Shown: one piece after another, positions 31,015 through 39,821 of the stretch | Numbering within the stretch: position 1 is the first letter of the stretch | How the letters are laid out: every line of letters starts with the position of its first letter | NCBI GenBank assembly: GCA_964565685.1 | Contig: CAZMFR010000004.1 | Coordinates: 1-64,000 of the forward strand | Direction of reading: 5' to 3' | DNA from: JAGWNR01 sp964565685 | GTDB lineage: Bacteria > Patescibacteriota > Minisyncoccia > Phycocordibacterales > PALSA-1337 | DNA: 64,000 nt | Notes under the pieces: generated by a model | Told to the model about the DNA's origin: nothing | What the model saw: the letters and a program-made list of their open reading frames with translations, nothing else | Databases searched by the model: none | Translations under genes and position numbers: made by a program

Positions 31015-31686
31015 TTAACTTGTGGCCGGAGCCTCAGTTGTGTCTGTCGCCTTATTTCCGTAATAGATCCCTTTATCTTTCGGCAAAGGAAGCAGCTTTG
31101 TTAGAAGACCGAAACTAGACTCAAAAGCATGCCGATGAGGCCAAGAGGTTTTTTGGGGGTCAACGTTTGCCCACGGCTTACGCTCTGCCTCTGCTCTTTC
31201 GATTTCTTCTGCGGTCTTTACAGCCGCTGCCTTTTTCTTGAGACAAGCAGAAGCTTTTTCTTCGATATTATCTGCATCTGTCCACTGTTCGATTGGTTTG
31301 CCGAGCACCTCTTCAAGCGCTGAAATAGCCGTAATAAAATGTTCTGCGTCTCCGAACATTGCGTTCCAGCTGGTGCCATCTTCGCTATCCCAGCAGGATA
31401 TGACGTGAATAAACCATACGCCCACGAGAACGATCCAAATCCGCAGCCAAACACTGGGGTTGTCGCTGACGGTAAACATGTGTGGTCTCCATATGGCCGT
31501 CATCGCGGCATAGAGCAGTATCGCAGCCATGTTTACTATTTTGAACCGACGATGGGACAGAAGATGTATCGCGCTTTCTACAGGATTGCCTTTGTTGTTT
31601 TGCTTTGCCCAGTAAATGGACAGTTTTGCAAGAAAATGGTTCGGATCCTTATCGTGAGCCATCTGTACTAACTTTTTAATGTTCAT
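31015..31686 (-). CDS. Hypothetical membrane protein (223 aa)
   Basis: Not recognised. A basic soluble N-terminus (MNIKKLVQMAHDKDPNHF) is followed by two close membrane helices (IVNMAAILLYAAMTAIW and VWLRIWIVLVGVWFIHVI) and a long hydrophilic C-terminus with an alanine/lysine/glutamate helix (ASACLKKKAAAVKTAEEIER) and a Thr/Ala end. GATAAGGTAG before the ATG is a weak Shine-Dalgarno. It has its own terminator and no obvious partner genes. Confidence 0.7.
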   Translation of the reverse strand: MNIKKLVQMAHDKDPNHFLAKLSIYWAKQNNKGNPVESAIHLLSHRRFKIVNMAAILLYAAMTAIWRPHMFTVSDNPSVWLRIWIVLVGVWFIHVISCWDSEDGTSWNAMFGDAEHFITAISALEEVLGKPIEQWTDADNIEEKASACLKKKAAAVKTAEEIERAEAERKPWANVDPQKTSWPHRHAFESSFGLLTKLLPLPKDKGIYYGNKATDTTEAPATS

Positions 31687-31872
31687 TTTTCTACCTTATC
31701 TTTCTTTCCCCATTCATAACCAACGGCGTCTGTGCATTCGCAGAGGTTTCAGCCCCTTTGAACTTTCGTCAATTCAGATAGGTTAAGGGGAATCTCACTA
31801 TCTGCCGAGAATTATATACCACAAGATTGCATATTGTCAAACAAAACTCAAAAACTTTATTTTAAGCCATTT

Positions 31873-34383
31873 TTACTCCTTCCCCCAATTCTTGCCGATA
31901 TGAACGCCGACTGCGAGCGGCACGCCTTTTGTTTCATCGAGAGAGACGACTGTTTCCATTATTTTCTGGATTTCTGGCACTACTTTATCCAAAACCTTAT
32001 CGGCGATTTCAAGCACAAGCTCATCATGCACCTGCAGGAGCAGATAGACCGATGTTTCCAACTTTTCCTTTTTTATATATTCAAAAATTTTTACCATAGC
32101 CAGTTTTACTATATCGGCCTCTGTGCCTTGGATCGGCGCATTGATGGCCATGCGCTCGGCCGAGGCGCGGATGAATGGCACAGGCGAAGCGATGTCGCCG
32201 AAATATCGGCGGCGGCCAAAGAGGGTCTCCGTGTAACCCTTCCTTTTGGCCTCTGCTTTGACTGAATCGAGATAGCGCGCCAGACCGCTGAATGCTTGGA
32301 AATAGTGATTATAGAACTCCTGCGCTTCTGGTCGAGTGCCGCCTAGATTCGCGCGCAGAGCATTGACGCCCATGCCATACATGACACCAAAATTGATCAC
32401 TTTGGCCTTGCGGCGCATGTCGGGCGTGACTTCATCGGCCGATACGCCAAAGACTTTCGCGGCAACTTCTCTGTGCACGTCTCGTCCCCCTTTAAATATT
32501 TTCATGAATTCCTCGTCGCCAGCCAAGAAGGCGGCGATGCGCAATTCAATCTGCGAATAGTCGAGAGAAACCAGCGAAAATCCTTTTTCTGCTATGAAAG
32601 CATCGCGGATGCGGCGGCCTTCTTCTGTTTGAATCGGGATATTTTGCAGATTTGGATTGTTCGAAGACATGCGGCCAGTGGTAGTGCCTGTTTGATCGAA
32701 TGTGGCATGCAAACGATCGTTCTTATCGAGTAAAGGAGGAATGGCATCGATATAAGTGCCGACGAGCTTTGCTAATTGACGATAATCCATAATTTTTTTG
32801 ACAATGGCATGCTCGGAAAGCTTTAAAAGCTCGCTTTCTTTTGTCGAACGCGCGCCGCCTGCGGTTTTCTTCATCCTCGGTGCAGTCAATTGCAGCTTGT
32901 CAAAGAGGATTTCGCCGAGCTGTTTCGGAGAATTGATGTTGAATTCCTGACCAGCAAGCTTGTAAATAGATTTCTCGAGATCTTTTATCTTGCCATTATA
33001 TTCGCTCGACAATTTTTCGAGATAAGCGCGATCTACTTTTATGCCGCGTTCCTTCATGGCGTCAAGGACTGGAATAAGGGGAAGCTCGATCTCGTCGTAG
33101 ACGCGAGAGAGCCCGCGGCTCTTTATTTCTTCGAGAACGGCCTTTTTAGCGTCATCCCAATCTTTTGCGTTCGTTATCGAAAGAACGTCTGCATAGGTCG
33201 GACCTGTGTAATTCGAATCAAGGAGCCACGCACCGACGGCGATAGGGCGAAGTTCGGAAGGAGGAATACTTGAGGAAAGGGTAGGAGAAACATCCTGCTT
33301 GGAGTCGGACTCTTGTGTCCTCTGGTCGCGTCGTCGCTTGCCAATTACGCGCTCCCCCTCGACCTCTTCTTGGTCCAAGGCATGATTCTGCTGAATCGCC
33401 TCCGAGAGGCCATCGGACGCCAAGAGCCCTTCCCCTTTACCTTCCACCACTGCTTTCACCCTCGCACCGAGATTTCTGAACTCGAGCTCTTTGAACAGAG
33501 CATCGATCTTTGAAAAGTCAAAATCTTCGCGCCATTTTTTGGCTGGCAAATTAAAGTCGATCGGTGCATCGCGACGAATCGTTGCCAACATTTTTGAGAA
33601 TATGGCTTCCTCCTTGCCGTTTTTTAAAAGCTCGATGATGCGCGGCTTAATTCCTGCTTCTAACAACTTTTCCTCTCCAATTTTTCCTTTTCCTTTTTCC
33701 AAAACCTTGTAGATATCTTCGATCGACCCGAAATTCGTCATGAGGTCGGTCGCTGTTTTCTCGCCAATACCTTCAATGCCTATGATGTTGTCGGATGGAT
33801 CGCCGCGGAGACCTTTATAATCTGGAATGAGCTTTGGTCCAAAGCCAAATCGCTCCATCACCGCTTTTTCGTTGTAAATGATCGTATCCTTGATTCCTTT
33901 TTTTAAAGTATAGACGCGCACATGATCGCCATCGATGAGCTGCATGGTGTCCATGTCGCCAGATGCGATGATGACGTCTGTCTGTATCTTTTTCTTTTCG
34001 ACTTGCTCGACGATCGTGCCAAGGATGTCGTCCGCCTCGAAGCTTGGCACGCTGTATTCTGGTATATTGAAAGCGGCGATGAGCTCATGCGAGCGTTTGA
34101 TCTGCGCAACTAGCTCCGGCGCAGTCTTTGGTCGACCAGCTTTGTATGCCTTGTACGCCTCGTGGCGATATGTCGGCTGGGGCAAGTCATACGCCGCAAC
34201 GATATAATCTGGCTTTAATTCCTTGACAATTCCAAGTAACATAAGACAAAGCCCATACAGCCCGCCCGTCGGCTCCCCCTTTGACGAGGCAAAATCAGGT
34301 ATAGCATGATAAGCACGATGCAAAATGGCGTGGGTATCGAGGAGGACGAGGGTGGGGTTTTTGCTTGCTTGCTTTCCTTTCAT
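31873..34383 (-). CDS. polA: DNA polymerase I
   Basis: 836 residues. The N-terminal 5'-3' exonuclease domain has LVLLDTHAILHRAYHAIP, SFEADDILGTIVEQ, IIASGDMDTMQL and GIEGIGEKTATDLM. The region after it is a poorly conserved linker (with GERVIGKRRRDQRTQESDSK) and a vestigial 3'-5' exonuclease fold without its carboxylates, so proofreading is unlikely. The polymerase domain has motif A SLDYSQIELRIAAFLAGD, motif B RRKAKVINFGVMYGMG and motif C LLLQVHDELVLE. The start is supported by TACAAT 6 nt upstream. Confidence 0.97.
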   Translation of the reverse strand: MKGKQASKNPTLVLLDTHAILHRAYHAIPDFASSKGEPTGGLYGLCLMLLGIVKELKPDYIVAAYDLPQPTYRHEAYKAYKAGRPKTAPELVAQIKRSHELIAAFNIPEYSVPSFEADDILGTIVEQVEKKKIQTDVIIASGDMDTMQLIDGDHVRVYTLKKGIKDTIIYNEKAVMERFGFGPKLIPDYKGLRGDPSDNIIGIEGIGEKTATDLMTNFGSIEDIYKVLEKGKGKIGEEKLLEAGIKPRIIELLKNGKEEAIFSKMLATIRRDAPIDFNLPAKKWREDFDFSKIDALFKELEFRNLGARVKAVVEGKGEGLLASDGLSEAIQQNHALDQEEVEGERVIGKRRRDQRTQESDSKQDVSPTLSSSIPPSELRPIAVGAWLLDSNYTGPTYADVLSITNAKDWDDAKKAVLEEIKSRGLSRVYDEIELPLIPVLDAMKERGIKVDRAYLEKLSSEYNGKIKDLEKSIYKLAGQEFNINSPKQLGEILFDKLQLTAPRMKKTAGGARSTKESELLKLSEHAIVKKIMDYRQLAKLVGTYIDAIPPLLDKNDRLHATFDQTGTTTGRMSSNNPNLQNIPIQTEEGRRIRDAFIAEKGFSLVSLDYSQIELRIAAFLAGDEEFMKIFKGGRDVHREVAAKVFGVSADEVTPDMRRKAKVINFGVMYGMGVNALRANLGGTRPEAQEFYNHYFQAFSGLARYLDSVKAEAKRKGYTETLFGRRRYFGDIASPVPFIRASAERMAINAPIQGTEADIVKLAMVKIFEYIKKEKLETSVYLLLQVHDELVLEIADKVLDKVVPEIQKIMETVVSLDETKGVPLAVGVHIGKNWGKE

Positions 34384-34389
34384 ATATTC

Positions 34390-34395
34390 ATTGTA
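34390..34395 (-). promoter_or_regulatory. -10 box for polA
   Basis: TACAAT ending 6 nt before the polA ATG; predicted leaderless. Confidence 0.55.
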
Positions 34396-34421
34396 TCAAG
34401 AAAGATAAAGTAAGCATCCTT

Positions 34422-34913
34422 TTAAAAAGTTTGCACAATATCGTCATTTGTATTCATGAGTTTGTCTGGTCCGGCACTTCTCAATTCAAAACCTCCGTTG
34501 CTATTTGGTGCATAGGACAGATTTGTCCCCCAAGGATCAGTCGTATAAAACATGTTTGCTTGAGATGGGGTGCCTAAATCAGCAAAGCTTGTCGGTAATT
34601 TTCCATGCTCATTTCTATACAAAGAAATTTGTCCGGCATCAGTAGTGATAATTTGTGAAGCAAGTTTCACTCTTAAATCTGAAAATACTCCTGTATTCGC
34701 CACAAACCCAAAATAATACAATCCGCCATACAGAACGAAAGTGACAAGGATACCCAAGATTCCAAGAATTATTTGACCTTTAGTATTTTTGACTATACCA
34801 ATAATGACTGCAATTATCCCAAACAGAACACCAATCAAAGGTATAAAAGACAAGCCACCAAAAATCCATCCAGCGACGGAAGATTTTCTTGGTACAGAGT
34901 TACTATTTTCCAT
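34422..34913 (-). CDS. DUF4190-like membrane domain fused to a GspG-like pseudopilin tail
   Basis: 163 residues. Residues about 12-70 form two or three membrane helices (VAGWIFGGLSFIPLIGVLFG, AVIIGIVKNTKG, GILGILVTFVLYGGLYYF) of the DUF4190 type. The C-terminal 80 residues resemble the soluble part of type II secretion major pseudopilins: TDAGQISLYRNEHGKLPTSF, DPWGTNLSYAPN and GFELRSAGPDKLMNTNDDI, the last being the usual calcium-loop region. There is no prepilin cleavage motif. A membrane-tethered pseudopilin-like protein is the best reading; role unknown. Confidence 0.7.
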   Translation of the reverse strand: MENSNSVPRKSSVAGWIFGGLSFIPLIGVLFGIIAVIIGIVKNTKGQIILGILGILVTFVLYGGLYYFGFVANTGVFSDLRVKLASQIITTDAGQISLYRNEHGKLPTSFADLGTPSQANMFYTTDPWGTNLSYAPNSNGGFELRSAGPDKLMNTNDDIVQTF

Positions 34914-34970
34914 GAGTTATTTTTAATAAGTAATAAAATGACGAAATCACTATAACACAGAAAATATTGT

Positions 34971-35417
34971 TTATTCAAACTCATATTCTCTCTCCGTCTC
35001 GCTCACGAATTCGCATTTAACGGTAAGCGCGCCTTCCGGCAGGATTTCTTTCACATTTTCCGGCCATTCGATCAATATCAGATTATTGGGATCCATGACA
35101 AGCTCTTCAAAATTCAAAACTTCGAGCTCGCGCGCTGATTCGAGACGATATGCGTCGATATGGATGAGTCGATCCCACCCAGACCCAGAGGTCGGACCTC
35201 TGGAATAAATCTTCTCTATGACAAACGTCGGACTCGTCACCGACTCTGTTATGCCAAGTGCCGCCGCAACTGCTTTCACAAAAGCCGTCTTGCCGGATCC
35301 GAGATCGCCAGAAAGTCCGACAACTAGAGCTTCGCTATCTTTTTTTTCTATCGAGCCAAGCCACTCGCGCGCGATTCGTGACGTATCGTCAAGAGATTTT
35401 GATAAGATTTTCTCCAT
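34971..35417 (-). CDS. tsaE: tRNA threonylcarbamoyladenosine biosynthesis ATPase TsaE
   Basis: ATPase required with TsaB/TsaD for t6A37 modification. 148 residues: Walker A GDLGSGKTAF (about residues 37-46), SPTFVIEKIY, the LIHIDAYRL block with its conserved aspartate, and NLILIEWPENV. Start at 35417 because TATAGT ends 6 nt upstream and MEKILSKSL matches the family N-terminus. It diverges from pilB across a gap containing two 19-bp repeats. Confidence 0.95.
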   Translation of the reverse strand: MEKILSKSLDDTSRIAREWLGSIEKKDSEALVVGLSGDLGSGKTAFVKAVAAALGITESVTSPTFVIEKIYSRGPTSGSGWDRLIHIDAYRLESARELEVLNFEELVMDPNNLILIEWPENVKEILPEGALTVKCEFVSETEREYEFE

Positions 35418-35423
35418 GGAAAG

Positions 35424-35429
35424 ACTATA
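35424..35429 (-). promoter_or_regulatory. -10 box for tsaE
   Basis: TATAGT ending 6 nt before the ATG at 35417; predicted leaderless. Confidence 0.5.
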
Positions 35430-35431
35430 GT

Positions 35432-35476
35432 ACAAGGGTAGCCCTTGGACAAGTCATACAAGGGTAGCCCTTGGAC
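35432..35476. repeat. Two 19-bp operator-like repeats between tsaE and pilB
   Basis: ACAAGGGTAGCCCTTGGAC at 35432-35450 and identically at 35458-35476 (period 26). Each contains CAAGGG/CCCTTG as an inverted repeat. They lie between the two divergent -10 boxes, where they could bind a regulator of both genes, or form RNA hairpins. Confidence 0.7.
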
Positions 35477-35488
35477 TAAAAAGTACGC

Positions 35489-35494
35489 TATAAT
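35489..35494 (+). promoter_or_regulatory. -10 box for pilB
   Basis: TATAAT ending 7 nt before the ATG at 35502, which favours that start over ATG 35496 or upstream codons. Confidence 0.65.
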
Positions 35495-35501
35495 TATGGC
35501 A

Positions 35502-37172
35502 ATGATCCAATTCGACGAGGACAAGCAGAAACAAAAGATCGAGCACCTTTTGCGCAAAGAGGAGGAGGAACTCGTGCAAGCCTTGTCCGATAAAAACAAC
35601 CTGCCTTATGTCGATTTGTCTTCTGTCGCCATTAACACAGACGCCCTGCGATATATCGACGAAAAAGATGCTCGTGAAGCAAAGACAGCCGCGTTCGCAA
35701 TAGTGAATAAAAAGCTGAGCATCGCCGTACGCGATCCTTCCCTGCCGAAACTTGTCGAGGTTCTCGAGAATCTGAAAAGCAAAGGCCTAGAACCAGATCT
35801 TTTTATGTCTTCAACCGCTAGCTTGGAAAAAGCGTGGGCGTTGTACAAAGAGCTCTCTTTCGCGTCAGAAACAAAGTCTGGCTCTCTCGAAATATCCAGC
35901 AATGAGATCGAGGAGATCGTCAAAGAAGCAAAAGACTTGGCAACAGTAGTATCCATATTAGCCAACACAGTCTCTTTGAAGAAGAGCTATCGCGTGTCCA
36001 GAATATTGGAAACGTCCATCGCTGGCGCTCTGGCCGTTGGAGCTTCAGACATACACATCGAGCCAGAGGAAACCTATGTCCGCTTGCGATATCGTCTAGA
36101 CGGCGTCCTATCTGAAATAATAAGATTCGACGCCGATACGTACAATCTTCTCTTGTCCCGCATCAAATTGCTGTCCGGGATGAAATTGAATTTAAAAAAG
36201 CAGGGTCAAGACGGTCGATTCAGCATTCATGTAAATAATTCTGATATCGAGATGCGTGTATCCGTTCTGCCTGGCGCGTATAACGAATCGATCGTCATGC
36301 GTATCCTTGACCCAAAAAGCATTTCGGTGCCATTGGAAAGCTTGGGCATCCCGCCAAAGCTGTTGGCTCTATTGCTAAAAGAGATCGACAAACCGAACGG
36401 TATGATTCTAACTACAGGTCCGACTGGCTCTGGCAAGACTACTACCCTATATGCTTTTTTAAAGAAATCATATAATCCGGGAGTCAAGATAATCACCATC
36501 GAAGATCCTGTAGAATATCATTTGCCAGGCATCACTCAAACCCAGGTAAACGACAAGGGCTATACTTTCCTCGAGGGATTGCGTGCGGCTGTCCGTCAGG
36601 ATCCGGATATAATCATGGTCGGTGAGATTCGCGACGATGAAACAGCCGATATTGCCATCAATTCAGCATTGACCGGCCACCTGGTCTTCTCGACTTTGCA
36701 CACAAATTCTGCGGCCGGGGCATTCCCTCGCCTCATCGATCTCCATGTAAATCCAAAAGTCATCACTTCTGCCCTGACTATCAGCATGGCCCAGCGCCTT
36801 CTGCGTCGTTTGTGCCCTTTTTGCAAGAAAGAGACCATTATCGAAGGCGAAACAAAAAAAGAGATCGATCAGGTCATCGCCGCCATAGAAGATACTAGCC
36901 AAATACCAGAAAATAGGACAAAGATGTGGGTCGCCGGCGGTTGCGCAAAATGCAACAATACCGGTTACAAAGGTCGCATCGGCATTTATGAAGCAATAAA
37001 GATAGACGAAAAGATAGAAAATGCTGTCGAGGCAAATCCTAGCGAGCGAGAGATCATCGCCGCGGCAAAGGGTCAAGGCATTATGAATATGGAACAGGAC
37101 GGCGTTGTTAAAATCTTGCAAGGGGTCACAGATTTGGATGAATTAAAGAGGGTGGTCGAAGTGGAAGAATGA
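35502..37172 (+). CDS. pilB: Type IV pilus/type II secretion assembly ATPase (PilB/GspE)
   Basis: Hexameric motor that extends pili. 556 residues. The N-terminal N1 domain has LSDKNNLPYVDLS; N2 shows ASDIHIEPEETYVRLRYRLD; the RecA-like domain has Walker A TGPTGSGKTTT, IEDPVEYHLPG, the Walker B region DPDIIMVGEIRDDETA and the His box HLVFSTLHTNSA. A tetracysteine zinc motif (CPFC and CAKC) follows near residue 460-500. Complete by family length. It should serve the PilM/N/O platform at 17.7-20.1 kb. The start is set by a TATAAT 7 nt upstream. Confidence 0.95.
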   Translation: MIQFDEDKQKQKIEHLLRKEEEELVQALSDKNNLPYVDLSSVAINTDALRYIDEKDAREAKTAAFAIVNKKLSIAVRDPSLPKLVEVLENLKSKGLEPDLFMSSTASLEKAWALYKELSFASETKSGSLEISSNEIEEIVKEAKDLATVVSILANTVSLKKSYRVSRILETSIAGALAVGASDIHIEPEETYVRLRYRLDGVLSEIIRFDADTYNLLLSRIKLLSGMKLNLKKQGQDGRFSIHVNNSDIEMRVSVLPGAYNESIVMRILDPKSISVPLESLGIPPKLLALLLKEIDKPNGMILTTGPTGSGKTTTLYAFLKKSYNPGVKIITIEDPVEYHLPGITQTQVNDKGYTFLEGLRAAVRQDPDIIMVGEIRDDETADIAINSALTGHLVFSTLHTNSAAGAFPRLIDLHVNPKVITSALTISMAQRLLRRLCPFCKKETIIEGETKKEIDQVIAAIEDTSQIPENRTKMWVAGGCAKCNNTGYKGRIGIYEAIKIDEKIENAVEANPSEREIIAAAKGQGIMNMEQDGVVKILQGVTDLDELKRVVEVEE

Positions 37173-37485
37173 CTATTTATAGAATTAATTATCACTTATG
37201 AACCAGTATTCATATCGTGTCAATTGCAATTTAAAATCGGAGTAGTAGTATTGGCGCAGACAGATCTAGGATCAAGTGCGTACATCTCTAAGCAATACTT
37301 TCAATGCGATAATCAAAAGGTCAACGTACCTTCCAGGATGGCTCCAGTACGCATTCACAAAGGAGTGCAACCAGAGCGTCCTCAAAAAAACGTCGGATAA
37401 TCCGAACAAGCGGACTATATTGCTTAGAGATGCATGAACTCGATCCAAACTTTCACTGTGGAGAGTATAGCATACATCATTATTT
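37173..37485. other. 313-bp gap between pilB and ruvB with long inverted repeat
   Basis: CATCTCTAAGCAATA (37283-37297) is the exact reverse complement of TATTGCTTAGAGATG (37418-37432), a 15-bp closing stem around about 120 nt. Inside, AATGCG/CGCATT and CGTAC/GTACG pairs and a small TCGG/CCGA hairpin are possible. No convincing gene. It could be a structured RNA or a small non-autonomous element; no target duplication is seen. Confidence 0.45.
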
Positions 37486-38511
37486 ATGTCAAGTGACTCA
37501 CCAAAAATAAACAAAAACATTAATACTGCCGACGAAAAAGACGTCCGCCATCTAGATCAAACTCTGCGACCTTCCCGATGGGAAGATTACATAGGACAAA
37601 AGTCAGTCAAGCAGAATTTGCATATACTACTAAAAGCGGCCGCGGAACGCAAGCACCCGCCAGAACATATCCTATTCTATGGCCCGCCGGGCCTAGGCAA
37701 AACAACATTGGCGCATTTAGTCGCTCATGAGAGCGGCGCACAGATGAAAGTCACTTCTGGCCCGGCTATCATGAAAGTCGGTGATTTGGCTTCTATCCTG
37801 ACCAATCTTTCAAACGGCGACATTCTTTTTATAGATGAGATCCATCGTCTGAACAAAGCAATCGAAGAGATCCTCTACCCCGCCATGGAGAGCGGTAAAC
37901 TCGATATTATCATCGGCAAGGGACCTTCGGCACGAACGATCCAACTTGACCTTCCTGCTTTCACTTTAATTGCAGCCACAACGCGCTACGCAATGATTTC
38001 TTCGCCTCTGCGCTCGCGTTTTTCTGGCGGTGTCTTCAAGCTGGATTTCTATACGAACGAAGAGATATCAGAAATTATCCGCCGATCCGCAAAGATCCTC
38101 GGCGTTGATATAGGCGGCGATGCCATAAAAACTATTGCGAGCCGAAGCCGTTTTACGCCTCGCACTGCGAATTATTTTTTAAAGAGGGTGCGAGATTATG
38201 CGCAAATCAGCAAGGTAGCTCTAGACACAAACGCCGTGGAAAAAGCGTTGGAAATGCTCGGCATCGACGAGCTCGGTCTTGGTCAAGCAGATAGAGACAT
38301 ATTGCGCATCATGATAGACAAATTCAACGGCGGACCGGTTGGTTTGAACACTCTGGCAGCGGCGTTATCGGAGGAACAAGCGACAATAGAAGAGGTCTAT
38401 GAGCCATATCTGCTTCAATTGGGCCTTCTCGACCGCACTTCTCGTGGACGCGTGGCAACAGAAAAAGCATGGAAGCATTTGAATATAAAAAATGAGGGAA
38501 AATTGTTGTAA
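37486..38511 (+). CDS. ruvB: Holliday junction helicase RuvB
   Basis: AAA+ motor of branch migration, 341 residues. TLRPSRWEDYIGQKSVKQNL, Walker A FYGPPGLGKTTLAH, Walker B ILFIDEIHRL, sensor 1 LIAATTRYAMISSPLRSRF and the C-terminal winged helix ending QLGLLDRTSRGRVATEKAW. The residues between sensor 1 and SPLR differ slightly from the usual TTRAGLLTSPLRDRFG. The partner RuvA is encoded at 25.3 kb. Confidence 0.98.
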   Translation: MSSDSPKINKNINTADEKDVRHLDQTLRPSRWEDYIGQKSVKQNLHILLKAAAERKHPPEHILFYGPPGLGKTTLAHLVAHESGAQMKVTSGPAIMKVGDLASILTNLSNGDILFIDEIHRLNKAIEEILYPAMESGKLDIIIGKGPSARTIQLDLPAFTLIAATTRYAMISSPLRSRFSGGVFKLDFYTNEEISEIIRRSAKILGVDIGGDAIKTIASRSRFTPRTANYFLKRVRDYAQISKVALDTNAVEKALEMLGIDELGLGQADRDILRIMIDKFNGGPVGLNTLAAALSEEQATIEEVYEPYLLQLGLLDRTSRGRVATEKAWKHLNIKNEGKLL

Positions 38512-38565
38512 CGGATTGCAAATGCAAAACAATTCTGCTAGCTTAAAGACAGAAAGGAGGCCTAT

Positions 38566-38817
38566 ATGCCTGTAAACATTGAAGCCACTCTCGTTCGTTT
38601 GGAATCAAAGTATGACAAGGAAATAGCAGAGGATTGTCGGAAAAAAATTGGAAAGAGGAAAGTGCTGACAGCTGATGAGCTGGTAAATATTATTGCGAAC
38701 GTGTTGGATAAGAAACAACAAAAGCCTCGCAGTCCTCTTTCGGAGGAAAATCGGGCCATCGGACGAAATACTTCTCATATCCATGGAAAATTTGATCCGA
38801 AGAAGCGCCGAAATTAA
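38566..38817 (+). CDS. Small hypothetical protein (83 aa)
   Basis: Not recognised. Basic protein: MPVNIEATLVRLESKYDKEI, then LTADELVNIIANVLDKKQQK, and a very basic C-terminus (GKFDPKKRRN) that could bind nucleic acid. AAAGGAGG sits 5-6 nt before the ATG, an excellent Shine-Dalgarno; a likely promoter (TTGCAA, 17 bp, TAGCTT) precedes it and an intrinsic terminator follows. Confidence 0.75.
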   Translation: MPVNIEATLVRLESKYDKEIAEDCRKKIGKRKVLTADELVNIIANVLDKKQQKPRSPLSEENRAIGRNTSHIHGKFDPKKRRN

Positions 38818-38833
38818 GTCAAGGTTTGTCGTT

Positions 38834-38866
38834 AAGACCTGCATCTATGTGGGTCTTTTTTATTAA
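38834..38866 (+). terminator. Intrinsic terminator after the 83-residue gene
   Basis: AAGACC (38834-38839) pairs with GGTCTT (38852-38857), followed by TTTTTATTA. Confidence 0.75.
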
Positions 38867-39645
38867 ACGGGGCTTTTTATTTTTGCAATTAGATCGCGAA
38901 TATAACTATTCAAGTCGACCTTTTTACCATATTGTTCTGCTATGTAGAAAAGTGATTTGAACGTCTGTGACAATGCGCTGTCGTCGATACGTACGAGGCG
39001 TTCTGATTCATAATCGACAAGCAGTACGCGGTCTCTAAAAATAAATATGTCCAAGGGGAACTTGATCAGCTCGTCTGGTAAAACGTAGGCGATTGTCATT
39101 CGATCAAGGTGGCTCAAAAGCTGATCTTCGTTCATCTTTGAAAAGAGATTAAATACTGACTCAGCAATGACCCCTTCTATAATAATCTTGCGGCTACGTA
39201 TCTCATTGTGGATGCGAGACATAAATCTCATGTCCATTTTTTTGAGTATGGTTTTTGAAATGCCGGCACCTTGGATAGAATAGAACCTCTCTGTAGGCGA
39301 GAGCTCTAGGATTTTCGTCAGCTCTTTCAAGATATTTATCTTGCCAGAGACAACTAAAAAGAAACTGGCTTGGTTTGGGGTTTTTGCCGGATCGACAAAC
39401 GCTGGATTATCAATCAGCTCGATATTTCTCCTATAAACCCACTCAAAATGGTTTCCGCTCCTGACACGTCTCACCAATTTTCTTTTTTCTAGCTTCTTCA
39501 AGATGAATCCTACCGTGGTGGGCGGTAAATCAGACTCTCTGGAAATCTTGCTTATTTTATGAGCAAGTGGTTGTTGTTGAAGAACCGCCAAAACAGCGTG
39601 CTCTTTTGGCGAAAGTCCGAGGGCTTCGAGTATTATGCGTCTCAT
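38863..39645 (-). CDS. TrmB-like transcriptional regulator
   Basis: 260 residues. N-terminal winged helix of the TrmB/MarR type: LEALGLSPKEHAVLAVLQQQ, ISRESDLPPTTVGFILKKLE and KRKLVRRVRSGNHFEWVYR. The C-terminal part (FYSIQGAGISKTILKKMDMR and FIFRDRVLLVDYESERLVRI) resembles the TrmB ligand/phospholipase-D-like domain. It has a complete promoter (TTGACA, 17 bp, TAAGAT) whose -10 ends 6 nt before the ATG. An inverted repeat in the adjacent 88-bp repeat overlaps that promoter, suggesting autoregulation. Confidence 0.82.
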   Translation of the reverse strand: MRRIILEALGLSPKEHAVLAVLQQQPLAHKISKISRESDLPPTTVGFILKKLEKRKLVRRVRSGNHFEWVYRRNIELIDNPAFVDPAKTPNQASFFLVVSGKINILKELTKILELSPTERFYSIQGAGISKTILKKMDMRFMSRIHNEIRSRKIIIEGVIAESVFNLFSKMNEDQLLSHLDRMTIAYVLPDELIKFPLDIFIFRDRVLLVDYESERLVRIDDSALSQTFKSLFYIAEQYGKKVDLNSYIRDLIAKIKSPV

Positions 39646-39651
39646 CTTGCC

Positions 39652-39680
39652 ATCTTAAAAGTCGGCAAGAATCTTGTCAA
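39652..39680 (-). promoter_or_regulatory. Promoter and inverted repeat of the TrmB-like gene
   Basis: Minus strand: -35 TTGACA (39680-39675), 17-bp spacer, -10 TAAGAT (39657-39652), 6 nt to the ATG. The spacer and -35 are covered by the inverted repeat AAAAGT-CGG-CAAGA-A-TCTTG-TCA-ACTTTT, an operator candidate. Confidence 0.75.
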
Positions 39681-39742
39681 CTTTTTAAGCGTCTTGTGTT
39701 GATATACCTGGGGATCCTGGCATTTGGGCAAAATCATTCGCA
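39655..39742. repeat. 88-bp perfect direct repeat, copy 1
   Basis: Identical over 88 bp to 40079-40166. It covers the promoter of the TrmB-like gene and contains the AAAAGT...ACTTTT inverted repeat. Beyond the perfect block, CATCTT and AAAGG words also recur, so the duplication was longer. Confidence 0.97.
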
Positions 39743-39821
39743 AGCCATCTTGAAAGGCAATAATGTGTGTACAGACAGCAAAACCAAACAAAAAATATAA
39801 AATGAAGAATGAAGGATGAAA

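Noticed and set aside
37272..37520. 82-codon minus-strand frame between pilB and ruvB
   Set aside because: Overlaps the ruvB start, has no family resemblance or start signal, and covers the inverted repeat.
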